Assembly: GCF_025370935.1 (NCBI RefSeq) | Contig: NC_133493.1 | Location: 10,800,891 to 10,864,890, forward strand | Length of the DNA: 64,000 nucleotides | Reading direction: 5' to 3' | Source of the DNA: Choristoneura fumiferana | Taxonomy: Eukaryota > Arthropoda > Insecta > Lepidoptera > Tortricidae | Shown here: piece after piece, positions 41,527 through 53,704 of the stretch | Position numbering within the stretch: the first letter of the stretch is position 1 | Layout of the letters: each line of letters opens with the position of its first letter | Position numbers and translations under genes: made by a program | The notes under the pieces: generated by a model | The model's database searches: none | Seen by the model: the letters and a program-made list of their open reading frames with translations, nothing else | Told to the model about the DNA's origin: nothing

Positions 41527-42629
41527 TAGTAAATAGTTAATTAGCTTAGCTACATACATGGATGGATCGAAACGTGACCTGATTCAGGTTCAGCTATAGC
41601 GTCTTAGTTGAAGGTTCAATCGCGCCCTAGATTGTAATCAACTGGTTAAGTTAGCCATGGAGGTAGGAACTTTAAGGAGGGGTGCCCTTCGCAAGGTCTA
41701 AAATTGTTTTTCCTCAAATCTTTTGGTCGAAATTGTTTGGTATAATACCTATTGTATGGCATACTTCTTTTTTTGCGTAAATATTTTTTGCATGCATACT
41801 TTTTTCTTAAAGCACTTGGTCTATAATTGTTGTCTAAAATTTTTATTACTAAAATGCTTAATCCATAATATTGATTTTCCAGACATAAAATTAGTGGTAA
41901 CAATATTCGGAATAACAATTTTATGTTAAATCATACAAATGTTATACTAAACAATTTTCCGACCAAAAAATATTATAAAAAACAATTTTCGACATTTCAA
42001 TCATTCGACGAAAAGTTGTTATGCTTAAAAATACCTTAGGTACATAAAAGTGTTATGCAAAACAATTTTAGACCAGTTGATATAGACCCCTTTAGGGAGA
42101 TTTAACCCTCGATTTAGAGACCACATGCATTGACTTGGAAATTCAACCTTATTGTTTTAGTTATAAGTTAGAATATCCATTGTAATTATTGAAAATACTA
42201 CTAGCTCTAAAAATATCCTTGGTAAGGTATGTATTCGATAGCTGCTTTTGATTTTTTACTATAATAATATGTAGGGAAAAAGAGTGGCAACTCTATGCCC
42301 AAATTTACGTTTATAGTAACAGGCGCTAACTGGTAGCCTGAGGACAAACACGAACTAAATCCCACTAATATTACAGTGACTCAGCTCTGCATTCAATTTG
42401 TTGGTATTTCCCAGCGTCTTCCTGTTCTTTTTTGACGTCATTTCCTTGCGGAAAACAAATGACAAACCGTTTTACACTTGTCATTGACAGCTGAACCACA
42501 ATCAATGACTGTACAATCAGCACCAGAAACTCACAACTCACAATAACAAAGGGTGTCTGCAATAATGTGGTAGCAAAATTATGACGTTGCGAACGACAAT
42601 ATTGAAAAACATTTACATCCAACCTAACC
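41527..42629. other. AT-rich non-coding DNA in copy 1
   Basis: An 'aaacaattttccgac'-like motif recurs at about 41949, 41980 and 42060, suggesting an old repeat. Open frames at 41646-41918 and 42371-42634 are not supported. Confidence 0.4.
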
Positions 42630-42865
42630 AACAAACCCCGACTTTGTCACTTCAAAGTTCAATATCTCAAAAACGGCTGAACGGATTTTGATAAAACATG
42701 TCTATGAACCATCGCTAGAAAACCTACTTTCAATTAAAAAAACCGCATTCAAAACGCAATAAATTAAGAGCTATGGTGCCACAGACAGACAGACACATAG
42801 ACATACAGACACACAGACATACATAGCGGTCAAACTTATAACACCCCTTTTTTGGCGTCAAAAAA
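42630..42865 (-). repeat. Dispersed (gtct)n repeat, copy 1
   Basis: 'cgactttgtcacttcaaagt' and 'atctcaaaaacggctgaacg', a (cagacaga) run at about 42782-42830, and the end 'cttataacaccccttttttg'. The reverse-complement family is seen at 28365 and 45880. Confidence 0.65.
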
Positions 42866-42897
42866 TCATATACCACGTACTCGTAATCCTATCCTAC

Positions 42898-43218
42898 TAG
42901 TCCTACTTCCTATTATCCTACTAATATTATAAATGCGAAAGCTTGTATGAATGTATGTCTGTATGGTGTATGGATGTTTGTTACTGTATCACTTTAAAAC
43001 TACTAAATAGATTTTTACAAAATTTGGCATGTACTTAGCTGGACGTCTGGAATAACATAAAGGCTACTTTTTATCCTAATATTGTCACAGGGTAGGGATT
43101 AAATCTTGAAATGACAACTGCTGGGCTTAGAGTAATGAAATTTAGCATAGTTGTTTCAGTGCAACTTAAAAAAGACAACGAGATAATTTTTTTGCATGCG
43201 ATATCGCGAGCACAAGCT
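42898..43218 (+). mobile_element. Lep1/Helitron-like element, copy 1
   Basis: Begins 'tatcctactaatattataa', has 'atgtttgttactgtatcac' and 'tttaaaactactaaataga', and ends 'gcgagcacaagctaat'. It lacks a Rep/helicase gene, so it is non-autonomous. Confidence 0.65.
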
Positions 43219-43942
43219 AATTAATCATAAATTATACTAAATCATTATGTATGTCTAACAAGGTCGTTATTCTGCCCAATCGATGTCTGCGGCAGCTCCG
43301 CTCTCTTCTCTCCTCGGTAACCCACATTCTTAACACTTGCGTAATGAATAAATTAAGGCATTTTATTCAGGTTACGGCTTGCGTGACGATAAAGGACTTT
43401 TGAGAATGACTTATTCGTTTTTCGCCCTTAAGAAAGGAAATTCAGTGCTTTTTTCGTTGGAAAATGAGTCACGAGAGACTTAGGGTGAGACCGAACGAAC
43501 GTTATGTATTGATTTGTGAATCGCGTATTTTCAGTCGCCTAATTCCTGCTGCATACAGTTTTAAACAAAAATCCTGTTTGTGCCACACGGCGACGCAAAA
43601 TAAGTTTTACACAAATAAGACTTTTGAATGAAACCAAAATTACACGTTGGTTGAAATTGGGTAGGTATGAAGGGTACGATTCTAAAATTTACAGTTTAGA
43701 CGAACCTTTCACAAGCCTGCAATATTTTGAAAAGACCTATCCAACGTCACCTGAAATCTTACTAGGTAGGTATATGAAGAAAATTCATCCTTACTTTGCG
43801 TGTACCTAGAATAATTTATGTACCTACAGTGTAATCGTATATAGAATTTTGAAAACAGACTTATCGAAACTATAAGGGTTCCATTTTTGCCATTTTGACT
43901 TATGGACTCTAAAAACCTTCACCACTCCACGCTCCATTTTTA

Positions 43943-44645
43943 ACCCCCGACGCAAAAAGAGGGGTGTTATAAGTTTAACGGCAATGCCTGTCCGTCTGTC
44001 GGCAACCTTTTGGCACTTTTAAGACAATTTTGTACCTAATAGATATGTATCTACCTAGTTACCTATTGTAGGTAGGTACAGTCACGAGCGTTAATTTGGG
44101 ACCCACTCAAGATAGAATATCTGTCTTTTTTTTTATTCAAGTGGAAGTGGGTCTCCTGATGATAAGAGATCACCACCGCCCATAGACACCTGCAACACCA
44201 GGGGGATTGCAGATGCGTTGCCAACCTAGAGGCCTAAGATGGGATACCTCAAGTGCCAGTAATTTCACCGGCTGCCTTACTTTCCACGCCGAAATACAAC
44301 AGTGCAAGCACTGCTGTTTCACGGCAGGATTAGCGAGCAAGATGGTGGTAGCAATCCGGGCGGACCTTGCACAAGGTCCTACCACCTGCGAGTATGACAA
44401 ATTCAAAGGTTTTTTTTACGAATGGGTCCCAAATACACGCTCGTGACCGTACTGTAAGTGATAATTACAAAACAGTCCCGCAAGGAGATAGGTCGACCCC
44501 TGGTCTGTGGCATCGTAACTTTGAAATGGATGGAAATATTTCAATGCTGTTTTTTTTTACGTGAAAGCAAGTTTCCTTGCTGTGGTTTAGAATCAGTTCA
44601 GCCATCTTTGAGATATTAAACATTGAAATGACAATGTCGGGTGTT
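43943..44645. repeat. Three-level nested element, copy 1
   Basis: The outer layer is a dispersed (gtct)n repeat, split into 43943-44010 and about 44500-44645. Inside it is a TIR element whose ends 'acagtcacgagcgttaattt' and 'acacgctcgtgaccgtactg' are inverted (about 44078-44454). Inside that is the retroelement 3' end 44125-44395 on the minus strand. The order gives the relative ages. Confidence 0.7.
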
Positions 44646-44669
44646 ATTATTTTCATCGATTCTAACCCC

Positions 44670-44803
44670 CTGTTCCGCCATCGATTGAATAAATTTATTT
44701 GACGTATAAAATGTGATGCCGTCTCTGTTTGTTTTGTTCGAATAGATGGAGACGGCATCACATTTATACGTCAATTAAAATTAATCAATGGGTGGTGAAA
44801 CAG
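44670..44803. repeat. Hairpin MITE (gtgatgccgtct family), copy 1
   Basis: 'ctgttccgccatcgattga' and 'aaatgtgatgccgtctctgt' against 'gacggcatcacatttatacg' and 'aatcaatgggtggtgaaaca'. More diverged between arms than 25765-25893. Confidence 0.8.
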
Positions 44804-45123
44804 TCTTACACTGTGGTAACACTACAGCAAAATTGTATCTTATGCACGATCTCGATATTTAAATAATTCATGGCAACATTGGCACCACATCCGTCCTCTG
44901 ACAGTCGTTCGTCATTGCCAAGGTTTGACCAACGGCTTTAATTATCGCTTGTACCGCTTCCGCATAAATCGGTTAAGGGTAACGCTTCCGAAATAAAAAG
45001 CTAGTTTTCCTTCAGTTCCAGTTGAATAACTCAATGTGGATACCTATTTCATTTCAAATAACGATAGACAAATTTGTCTTTGGCATTATTCATTCCCACT
45101 GCTCAAAGTGTGCCTACAAAAAT

Positions 45124-45488
45124 CATCCATACTAATATTACGAGTATAAATGCGAAAGTGTGTGTGTTTGTATGTTTGTCCGTCTTTCACGTCGAAACAG
45201 AGCGACGGATCAACGTGATTTTTGGCATAGAGATATTTTATGGGCCAGAGAGTGACATAGGCAACTTTATATCCCGGAAAAATGCACAGTTCCCGAGGGA
45301 ACAGCAGGGCTTACTACGAAACTCAAAACTCGAAGTTCGTGTCGTGCGGTCCTTCTGACACTTATACTATTTAATACGAGAGCGAGAGGGGCGGTACGAT
45401 ACGAACTTCGAGTTTCGAGTTTCGTACTAGCCCTGCAGCGCGCGATAACCGAACTAAACGCGGGCGAATCCTCGGGCAAAAGCTAGTA
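45124..45488 (+). mobile_element. Lep1/Helitron-like element with nested MITE, copy 1
   Basis: Starts 'atccatactaatattacg', then 'ctttcacgtcgaaacagag', and ends 'gggcaaaagctagtatgg'. A tactacgaaactcg MITE is inserted at 45305-45437, flanked by 'gcagggctt' and its inverted form 'agccctgc'. Confidence 0.7.
45305..45437. repeat. MITE hairpin (tactacgaaactcg family), copy 1
   Basis: The inverted ends 'actacgaaactcaaaactcg' and 'cgagtttcgagtttcgtact' lie inside a Lep1-like element. Confidence 0.75.
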
Positions 45489-45527
45489 TGGAATAAACGC
45501 TCGAATATACCCTAATCGATTAAGGGC

Positions 45528-45650
45528 CTATTCTACCACTCATCCATAAACTTTATGTGGCAGATAAATGTGATGCCATCTCTGTTTATTCGAACCAAAC
45601 AAACAGAGAGGGCCATAGATATCTGTCACTTAAAACTTAAACACGCCTTA
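45528..45650. repeat. Decayed hairpin MITE (gtgatgcc family), copy 1
   Basis: 'gataaatgtgatgccatctc' and 'acagagagggccatagatat' are the remnants of the two arms. Confidence 0.5.
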
Positions 45651-45879
45651 AATATAGTTCTAGTCGAATAACTTTGTTTCACAGACCTTTGTGACCTACA
45701 GATTAACATTGGGCTGGCGCTGCAAGGTTGACAAAGTGTTCGGACCTTGACTTGCCCGATAGAATGCATTATGGCGTAAGATTTGGCTATTACCTATTGC
45801 GCACGATACTTTGAAAATCTATGCGTGAAATGAAGCGACTTGTTTCTCAGCATAAGAAAGAAAGATACCTAACTAACAA

Positions 45880-46140
45880 ACATTTGGAGAACCCCCGACG
45901 TTGTCACTTCAAAGTTCCATATCTCAAAAACGGCTGAACCGATTTTGATTAAACATGTCTATGAACCATCGCTAGACAACCTGCTTTCAAATATACAAAA
46001 AATCGCATTCAAATCGGTCCGCCCGTTTAAGAGCTACGGTGCCAGACCGACACACAGACAGACAGTCAGACTGACGGAAAGACAGATACACATAGCGGTC
46101 AAACTTATAACACCCCGCTTTTTGCATCGGAAGTTAAAAA
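45880..46140 (-). repeat. Dispersed (gtct)n repeat, second unit, copy 1
   Basis: 'cccgacgttgtcacttcaaa', 'aaaacggctgaaccgatttt', a (cagaca) run and 'aacaccccgctttttgcatc'. The same family as 42630-42865. Confidence 0.65.
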
Positions 46141-46544
46141 TACATTTATTCACAAGTTTCACAGGTGACAAATAAGTTATCATTATCTTTATCTTTATCA
46201 CAACACAACACAAGACACAAATAACCTAACCAGAACCTCCGATTTTGTCACTTCAAAGTTCCATATCACAAAAACGGCTAAACATAAAGATAAAACATTG
46301 GTCATCCAAGCATCTCGATAGACTAGTTTAGTTTAGTTTATTTATTCATTCAATACATCATTACATTATAATTTACATAAATGTCAGTTATAAGAATTTG
46401 TATTGAAATCGTCAAAGGTAATAATTTAAGATTAGTACCTAATAATTATAAAAAATAAAATTCTAAGCATGTCATGTGAATGGAAACAATTAAAATTAGA
46501 CTGGTTCTCCTCAAGGGATCGTCAGATTGAAAACTATGATTTGC

Positions 46545-46812
46545 AGGTGGTAGGTCCTTGTGCAAGGTCCGCCTGGATTGCTACCACCAACTTGCTCGCT
46601 AATCCTGCCGTGAAGCAGCAGTGCTGGCATTGTTGTGTTTCGGCGTGGAGAGTAAGACAGCCGGTGCAATTACTGGCACTTGAGGTATCCCATCTTAGGC
46701 CTCTAGGTTGGCAACGCATCTGCAATACCCCTGGTGTTGCAGATGTTTATGGGCGGTGGTGATCTCTTACCATCAGGAGACCCACATGCTAGTTTGCCAT
46801 CCAGTCGAATAA
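46545..46812 (+). mobile_element. Non-coding retroelement 3' end, copy 1
   Basis: 'aggtggtaggtccttgtgca' to 'ctagtttgccatccagtcga' and an A-rich tail. Related to 26190-26435. The open frames on both strands are repeat-derived. Confidence 0.65.
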
Positions 46813-49554
46813 AAAAAAATGTTATCGTCACAAGTCTATTAGGGTTGTGGGCATGCCCATCGTACATATCCACCACGGTGGACCCGCCCTTGATGGCAAA
46901 GCTGAATGAGTCCTTAAAGAGCTCATAAACTTGAGCATAAGTAGGTTATTGTAATGAGCATTGTAGCAAATGCTAATTACGGAAGCGTTTTAGCAAGCAT
47001 TCTAGCGAGCGTTCTGACTACTCGTAGGTTCAAACTCACGAGCATTCAAGCGAAACGACGATTTCCTTATCTTGTTTCGCAGCTTTTTGCCGAGCTACCG
47101 TTCGACCTCATCCATCATCCGCGTTAATTTCTAAGAGACACCCATTCCACTTAAAATCTACTTGTGTGTATAATTCTTTCTGAATACCTTTTAAACTTGT
47201 AAGCGGATATTGCATATGACCGACTCCACACGCCACGCGTTGTCTCGCCTGCGCCTGCGACCTTAAACGACCATCCGTTGAGGAAGCGTCCCTTCACTTT
47301 GAACCGTGACCTCAGAAAGTACTTTGAACTAGTACAACCTTAACACCTGATCATATCAAGAAATCAAAAGACTGGAAGAAGAAAATTAGTAGTTGAAGTA
47401 TAATTGAGTTGGGAGCTGAACCGGTACGCCCTTGGTAGAAATTGCTCAGAGATTCAAAAGAGTCATTCTGATGTATCGGTACTTCAGTATTTCGGTATTG
47501 TATTGTACTTATTGTATTGTACCGAATCGATACGGACGAAGTTGGATCGGACAGAACGAAATCGATATGCTTTCGCCATAGACAAATTAATGATCGCTTT
47601 GAAGAACTGTTACTGGTAGATTTTTTGAAATTCATACGTGCTTGTTATAGCTTAAATTGGATAAAGATATTTTGACTTTGACTTTTGTCTAGAATCAATA
47701 AAGGGTTCGGAGTTGATAAGCAGGGTCGGTTCCGATATCGGAGCTGGATTTAGTGAATCAGATCACTTCTCGGAGTCGACATTACCTTGTCAATTCAATA
47801 GACATCATCTTTACGTTAGCAGTGCGTAGCAAACTATCGATAAAACTGAGTACACGGGAACCATAGCTACGGTAGCTACCTACACTACTACCTACCCCTT
47901 ATTAATTAAACATTCGTGACTCATATCCTTTCACCTGTACCTGTAACGTAAGCCGCGCGTGGCAAGAAATCGTTCCACTTGGGTTGTTACTGCATTTTAA
48001 ATTAGATAGGGCGACAAGGCTCCGTTTCCACCAGAGATGTGCGAGGATTTGTTGCGAGAAATGTGTTTTTATGAACCAAAGAGTTTGAGCTTCGTGGTTT
48101 GTGGATGATAGGCTTTCTGTCATATATTGCTTGTCTGGGCCCATAAACTACCTGATAGACTTTCTGTCATGTGTGAAATGAAACGGAGAGAGGCACAGGC
48201 GCGTAAATAAAGCACTATGATTCGTGTGTCACATCACATTGTCTTTAAGTAGTTTTTAATTAATTACACTAGCTTAATTTAATTAAATAAAGAGACTATC
48301 AAACACAATACAAGGTTTTAGTTAAGTATAAATAAAAATATTGTCCGTCCATGCATGGCCGGGTCGTTTTGTAAAGAGAGAGGTGAAAAGGAGAGTGTAG
48401 CCACACGTTAAATTTAGTGTTGCAATTAAACAAATTGTCACGTTACTTAAGGCAGACCTTCACTGTTCATCAACGGGAAACCCACGGGATCCTGCAAATT
48501 AACGTACTCGTAGAAAAAGAACAGGAGATATAACAGTATCAATAAAATGAAGTAATAGGTAGATGTAAGAATTATTAAAACTTGATTATATTTCTCATCG
48601 ATTTAATTGCTACCAACACATCAAACAATGTTAAACAATCAAATACTTTATTGTAAATAGGATTAATGCCAAAGTTCAAGACTGAAGAGAATGTCTTGTG
48701 TATTTTCTAAATACTTTACCTTATGGTTCAACGACCTGTGATCTGTGATAAACAAAACCAAGATGCCGTGACGATGAAGCTATCGCAATAAACTTTAAGG
48801 ACTACAAGACGTCCTTTTTTAAATCTCGATTTAAGGCTTAAACTGACAGTTCTTGTATGGATCTGACAGGACTTAAGACCACTTAAACCTAGATTAAAAA
48901 GCCTGCAAGTGGACGTGAGTAACCATAATCAAGGCTGTCAAAATTCTATACCGCCCTTAGTGTTTTCAGATTATCCGATCCGTAAAATGTTTGAAATATT
49001 ATCCGATATCGGATCGGAAAACGCTCTCACGTTCAATTTCATTTGTGTGGTTTAAAACTTGAGATGAGACCATTTTCATTTATACTCGAAAGTGAATGAC
49101 CATCAGGCTAATCGACCATCAGCTTTATTGATTTCTTTTCTGATGGAGAAGCTTTAAAAAAATGTTAAAGCAAATACTTGGTTGACTATAATTTACACAA
49201 TAGAGTAGTAAACGGAATTGCGCACGAAGGGTTCCATCCCATTATCTATACAACATTAGACATAGCAAAAAAAAAAAACGGCAAAAAATCAAGTTTGTTG
49301 TAAGTATGGGAGCCCCCCTTGTATATTTATTTTATTTTAATTTAATTTATTTATTTTTAAAGTGTTTGCCTGCTTAAGTATACAACTAAATATTATGTGA
49401 ATATTCCAAGCGTCTACCTTTAGCCGTTATTAATATGAAGCAAAAAACGACAAAGAACACAGTTTGTTGAATGAGAGCCCCTTAAATATTTTATTTATTT
49501 TACTCTATTTTTCGTAGGTGATTAATTTAGTTGTTATACTGGCCACAGAATACT
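46813..49554. other. Non-coding DNA in copy 1
   Basis: No gene supported. It contains a MITE-like piece 'tttccaccagagatgtgcga' with an inverted partner missing (about 48019-48160), a (gtatt)n region near 47500-47520, and a palindromic 'ccgatatcgg' cluster near 49005-49020. Confidence 0.4.
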
Positions 49555-49740
49555 TCTTCTTCTTCTTCCGCTGGCGCTACAACCCTCTGTGGGTCTTAGC
49601 CTCCTCCACAATTTTCCTCCAGTTGTCACGGTGCCTGGCAACCTTCTTCCAGCTGGTAAACTTTCCCATCCTCATGAGATCTTCTTCCACACAGTCACTC
49701 CAACGCTTTTTAGGCCTGCCTCTCGGTCTCTTTTGTTGCG
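49555..49740 (-). mobile_element. Non-LTR reverse transcriptase C-terminus, copy 1
   Basis: The minus strand encodes Arg-Gly-Arg-Pro-Lys-Lys-Arg-Trp-Ser-Asp-Cys-Val-Glu-Glu-Asp-Leu, then Trp-Lys-Lys-Val-Ala-Arg-His-Arg-Asp-Asn-Trp-Arg and Ala-Lys-Thr-His, followed by a (gaagaa)n tail. This is the end of a non-LTR retrotransposon ORF. Confidence 0.75.
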
Positions 49741-49897
49741 GCGTCCACTTTGTTATTACTTACATATACATAATCTGTCTATAACTATTACGGCTCAAGA
49801 GATAGAGCACTGTGACAGACGGACAGACAGACAGACAGCGGATTCTCGGTAATAGGGTTCCGTTGGCACCCTTGGTAGTCCGTAGTCTAGTTACATT

Positions 49898-50134
49898 ATC
49901 CTACTAATATTATAAATGTGAAAGTTTGTGAAGATTGTGTGGAGGTTTGGATGTTTGAATGTCTGTTACTCAATCACGTTTAAACCGCTGAACCGATTTA
50001 AATGAAATTCGGTATACCGATAGCTTGAGTACCGGAGAAGGACACAGGATAGTTTTTAATCCTGGAAAATGGTAGTTCCTGCGGGATAGCGATAAACAAA
50101 TACTACGCGAACGGAGTCGCGGGCAACAGCTAGT
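49898..50134 (+). mobile_element. Lep1/Helitron-like element, copy 1
   Basis: Runs from 'ttatcctactaatattataa' to 'cggagtcgcgggcaacagct' and 'agta'. It is compact and complete-looking (about 237 bases). Confidence 0.75.
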
Positions 50135-50411
50135 AAAAAATATGTCGATTTTTTTCTGTTAATCTATTTGAAGGACTAAATTAGAATTTTAATTTAAATA
50201 ATTTTCTGATCAAACTACAAATAGTGCCCGAAGGTCAAGAATTCCTTTCGTGGGGGAGGCGGTCGATCTAAATCTGACCTAATCTAAATGCAATTTAAAT
50301 ATAAACAGAAATAGAAATATTAATTCGCTTATTCGCAAAAACACAATTAAAACACAAATAATAAAAAATAAAAACAAAAACACTTTCGCAGGTGGTCTCC
50401 TGAATGGTTTT

Positions 50412-50511
50412 NNNNNNNNNNNNNNNNNNNNNNNNNNNNNNNNNNNNNNNNNNNNNNNNNNNNNNNNNNNNNNNNNNNNNNNNNNNNNNNNNNNNNNNNN
50501 NNNNNNNNNNN
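50412..50511. other. Assembly gap, exactly 100 N
   Basis: A run of 100 undetermined bases, the usual convention for a scaffold gap of unknown size. It lies exactly at the junction between the two copies of the duplicated segment. Confidence 1.
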
Positions 50512-50540
50512 AACTTAATTAAATGGCCAATTAAAATCTT

Positions 50541-51246
50541 ACAGCCTTATTCATAAAAAATCCTTAATTGAGGTTTGATCGGTCTGTTACTTAGCAGACT
50601 GATTAAGCTTCTTAGACGGTTCAAGAAGTATGATTCATAACACTTTCTAGCAGTCTGCTAGTTGTTGAGCTGCTGATAGACGGATTAGACGCGTTATGTT
50701 GGCCATCTTGACAAATCAAAGACAAAAAATGGCCTCATCGATAATTTTTAAAAAAAGTGACAGCAATATTAGCAGTAAAAAAATAAAAAGCGAGATGTTT
50801 TTTCCGCCATTTCCGATCCGCATGTTTATGTTGTGCCTTGGTTGTACCTAAGTGCAAAAAGCCGTAATTATGTTAATCATCCTAATTTATTTTTTCATAT
50901 TTATTGTTAGTAAAGTAGTAAAGTAGCAGTAGTAAATACCTAATTTGAGGATTTTTTAATACAAATTCCTGAAAATATTTTTTCCTGGTTTTTTTTTTAA
51001 TCTTTTGTAACCCTCCCTTCACTAAAATATCTTCGCTATGGTTGTGATTGTCAAAGTCAGCTGTTCAACTTGTGGCGGCCATTTTGTGACTTAGCAGGGA
51101 GATAAAGGAGGGTCCACGGTCCTCTAACTTAGTAGAGCCTTGATCGACTAAATTTGCGCTAACAGACGTTTATGAATCATGTTTTTTTAGCATCGGGCCT
51201 TCAAGGAGCCTTCAAGGAGGCTCTAACTTTTTATGAATAAGGCTGT
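50541..51246. repeat. TIR MITE (acagccttattcataaa), copy 2
   Basis: The counterpart of 40811-41526 with small indels. Confidence 0.75.
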
Positions 51247-52429
51247 TAGTAAATAGTTAATTAGCTTAGCTACATACATGGATGGATCGAAACGTGACTG
51301 ATTCAGGTTCAGCTATAGCGTCTTAGTTGAAGGTCAATCGTGCCCTAGATTGTAATCAACTGGTTAAGTTAGCCATGGAGGTAGGAACTTTAAGGAGGGG
51401 TGCCCTTCGCAAGGTCTGAAAATTTTTTTTCCTCAAATCTTTTGGTCGAAATTGTTTGGTATAATACCTATTGTATGGCATACTTCTTTTTTTGCGTAAA
51501 TATTTTTTGCATGCATACTTTTTTCTTAAAGCACTTGGTCTATAATTGTTGTCTAAAATTTTTATTACTAAAATGCTTAATCCATAATATTGATTTTCCA
51601 GACATAAAATTAGTGGTAACAATATTCGGAATAACAATTTTGTACCTATAACACATTCGACAAAATAATGTTAAATCATACAAATGTTATACTAAACAAT
51701 TTTCCGACCAAAAAATATTATAAAAAACAATTTTCGACATTTCAATCATTACGAACGTAAAGTTGTTATGCTTAAAAATACCTTAGGTACATAAAAGTGT
51801 TATGCAAAACAATTTTAGACCAGTTGATATAGACCCCTTTAAGGAGATTTAACCCTTAAAAAGGTAGAGGCGATTTAGAGACCACATGCATTGACTTGGA
51901 AATTCAACCTTATTGTTTTAGTTATAAGTTAGAATATCCATTGTAATTATTGAAAATACTACTAGCTCTAAAAATATCCTTGGTAAGCTTGTAAGGTATG
52001 TATGTATTCGATAGCTGCTTTTGATTTTTTACTATAATAATATGTAGGGAAAAAGAGTGGCAACTCTATGCCTAAATTTACATTTATAGTAACAGGCGCT
52101 GTAACTGTTTATAGTAACTGATAGCCTGAAGACAAATACGAACTAAATCCCACTAATATTACAGTGACTCAGCTCTGCATTAATTTGTTGGTATTTCCCA
52201 GCGTCTTCCTGTTTCTTTTTGACGTCATTTCCTTGCGGAAAACAAATGACAAACCGTTTTACACTTGTCATTGACAGCTGAACCACAATCGATGACTGTA
52301 CAATCAGCACCAGAAACTCACAACTCACAATAACAAAGGGTGTCTGCAATAATGTGGTGGCAAAATTATGACGTTGCGAACGACAATATTGAAAAACATT
52401 TACATCCAACCTAACCAACAAAAGGTTTG

Positions 52430-53030
52430 GAAACCCCGACTTTGTCACTTCAAAGTTCAATATCTCAAGAACGGCTGAACGGATTTTGATAAAACATGTC
52501 TATGAACCATCGCTAGAAAACCTACTTTCAATTAAAAAAACCGCATTCAAAGCAATAAATTAAGAGCTATGGTGCCACAGACAGACAGACAGACACACAC
52601 AGACACATAGACATACAGACACACAGACATACATAGCGGTCAAACTTATAACACCCCTTTTTGGCGTCAAAAATCATATACCACGTACTCGTAATCCTAT
52701 CCTACTAGTCCTACTTCCTATTATCCTACTAATATTATAAATGCGAAAGCTTGTATGAATGTATGTCTGTATGGTGTATGGATGTTTGTTACTGTATCAC
52801 TTTAAAACTACTGAATAGATTTTTACAAAATTTGGCATGTAGTTACTTAGCTGGACGTCTGGAATAACATAAAGGCTACTTTTTATCCTAATATTGTCAC
52901 AGGGTAGGGATTAAATCTTGAAATGACAACTGCTGGGCTTAGAGTAATGAAATTTAGCATAGTTGTTTCAGTGCAACTTAAAAAAGACAACGAGATAATT
53001 TTTTTGCATGCGATATCGCGAGCACAAGCT
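52430..53030. repeat. Dispersed (gtct)n repeat and Lep1-like element, copy 2
   Basis: 52430-52680 is the counterpart of 42630-42865, with a longer (cagaca)n run; 52721-53030 is the counterpart of 42898-43218. Confidence 0.65.
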
Positions 53031-53704
53031 AATTAATCATAAATTATACTAAATCATTATGTATGTCTAACAAGGTCGTTATTCTGCCCAATCGATGTCT
53101 GCGGCAGCTCCGCTCTCTTCTCTCCTCGGTAACCCACATTCTTAACACTTGCGTAATGAATAAATTATTCAGGTTATGGGCTTGCGTGACGATAAAGGAC
53201 TTTTGAGAATGACTTATTCGTTTTTCGCCCTTAAGAAAGGAAATTCAGTGCTTTTTTCGTTGGAAAATGAGTCACGAGATACTTAGGGTGAGACCGAACG
53301 AACGTTATTTTATAAGTTGTGAATCGCGTATTTTCAGTCACAGTTTTAAACAAAAATCCAGTTTGTGCCACACGGCTACGCAAAATAAGTTTTACACAAA
53401 TAAGACTTTTGAATGAAACCAAAATTACACGTTGGTTGAAATTGGGTAGGTATGAAGGGTACGATTCTAAAATTAACAGTTTAGACGAACCTTTCACAAA
53501 CCTGCAATATTTTGAAAAGACCTATCCAACGTCACCTGAAATCTTACTAGGTAGGTATATGAAGAAAATTCATCCTTACTTGCGTTACCTAGATAATTTA
53601 TGTACCTACAGTGTAATCGCATTTAGAATTTTGAACACAGACTTATCCATTTTTGCCATTTTGACTTAGGGACTCTCAAAACCTTCACCACTCCACGCTC
53701 CATT

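Larger units (their letters stand above)
40781..50390 (+). repeat. 9.6-kb duplicated segment, copy 1
   Basis: Collinear with 50512-60057 over its whole length, in direct orientation. Both copies contain the same chain of elements in the same order. The only large unique piece is at about 46241-46493. It holds no supported protein gene. The last bases before the gap (50391-50411) do not match the other copy. See findings for the haplotype interpretation. Confidence 0.95.

Noticed and set aside
41646..41918. 90-residue frame with a well conserved counterpart at 51356-51637
   Set aside because: The conservation reflects only the recent duplication of the whole segment; the composition is AT-rich and low-complexity and the end of the frame shifts between copies.
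46469..46762. 97-residue open frame with relatives on both strands
   Set aside because: Both strands are open over the same repeat (46545-46812), which recurs many times; a repeat with chance open frames explains it.
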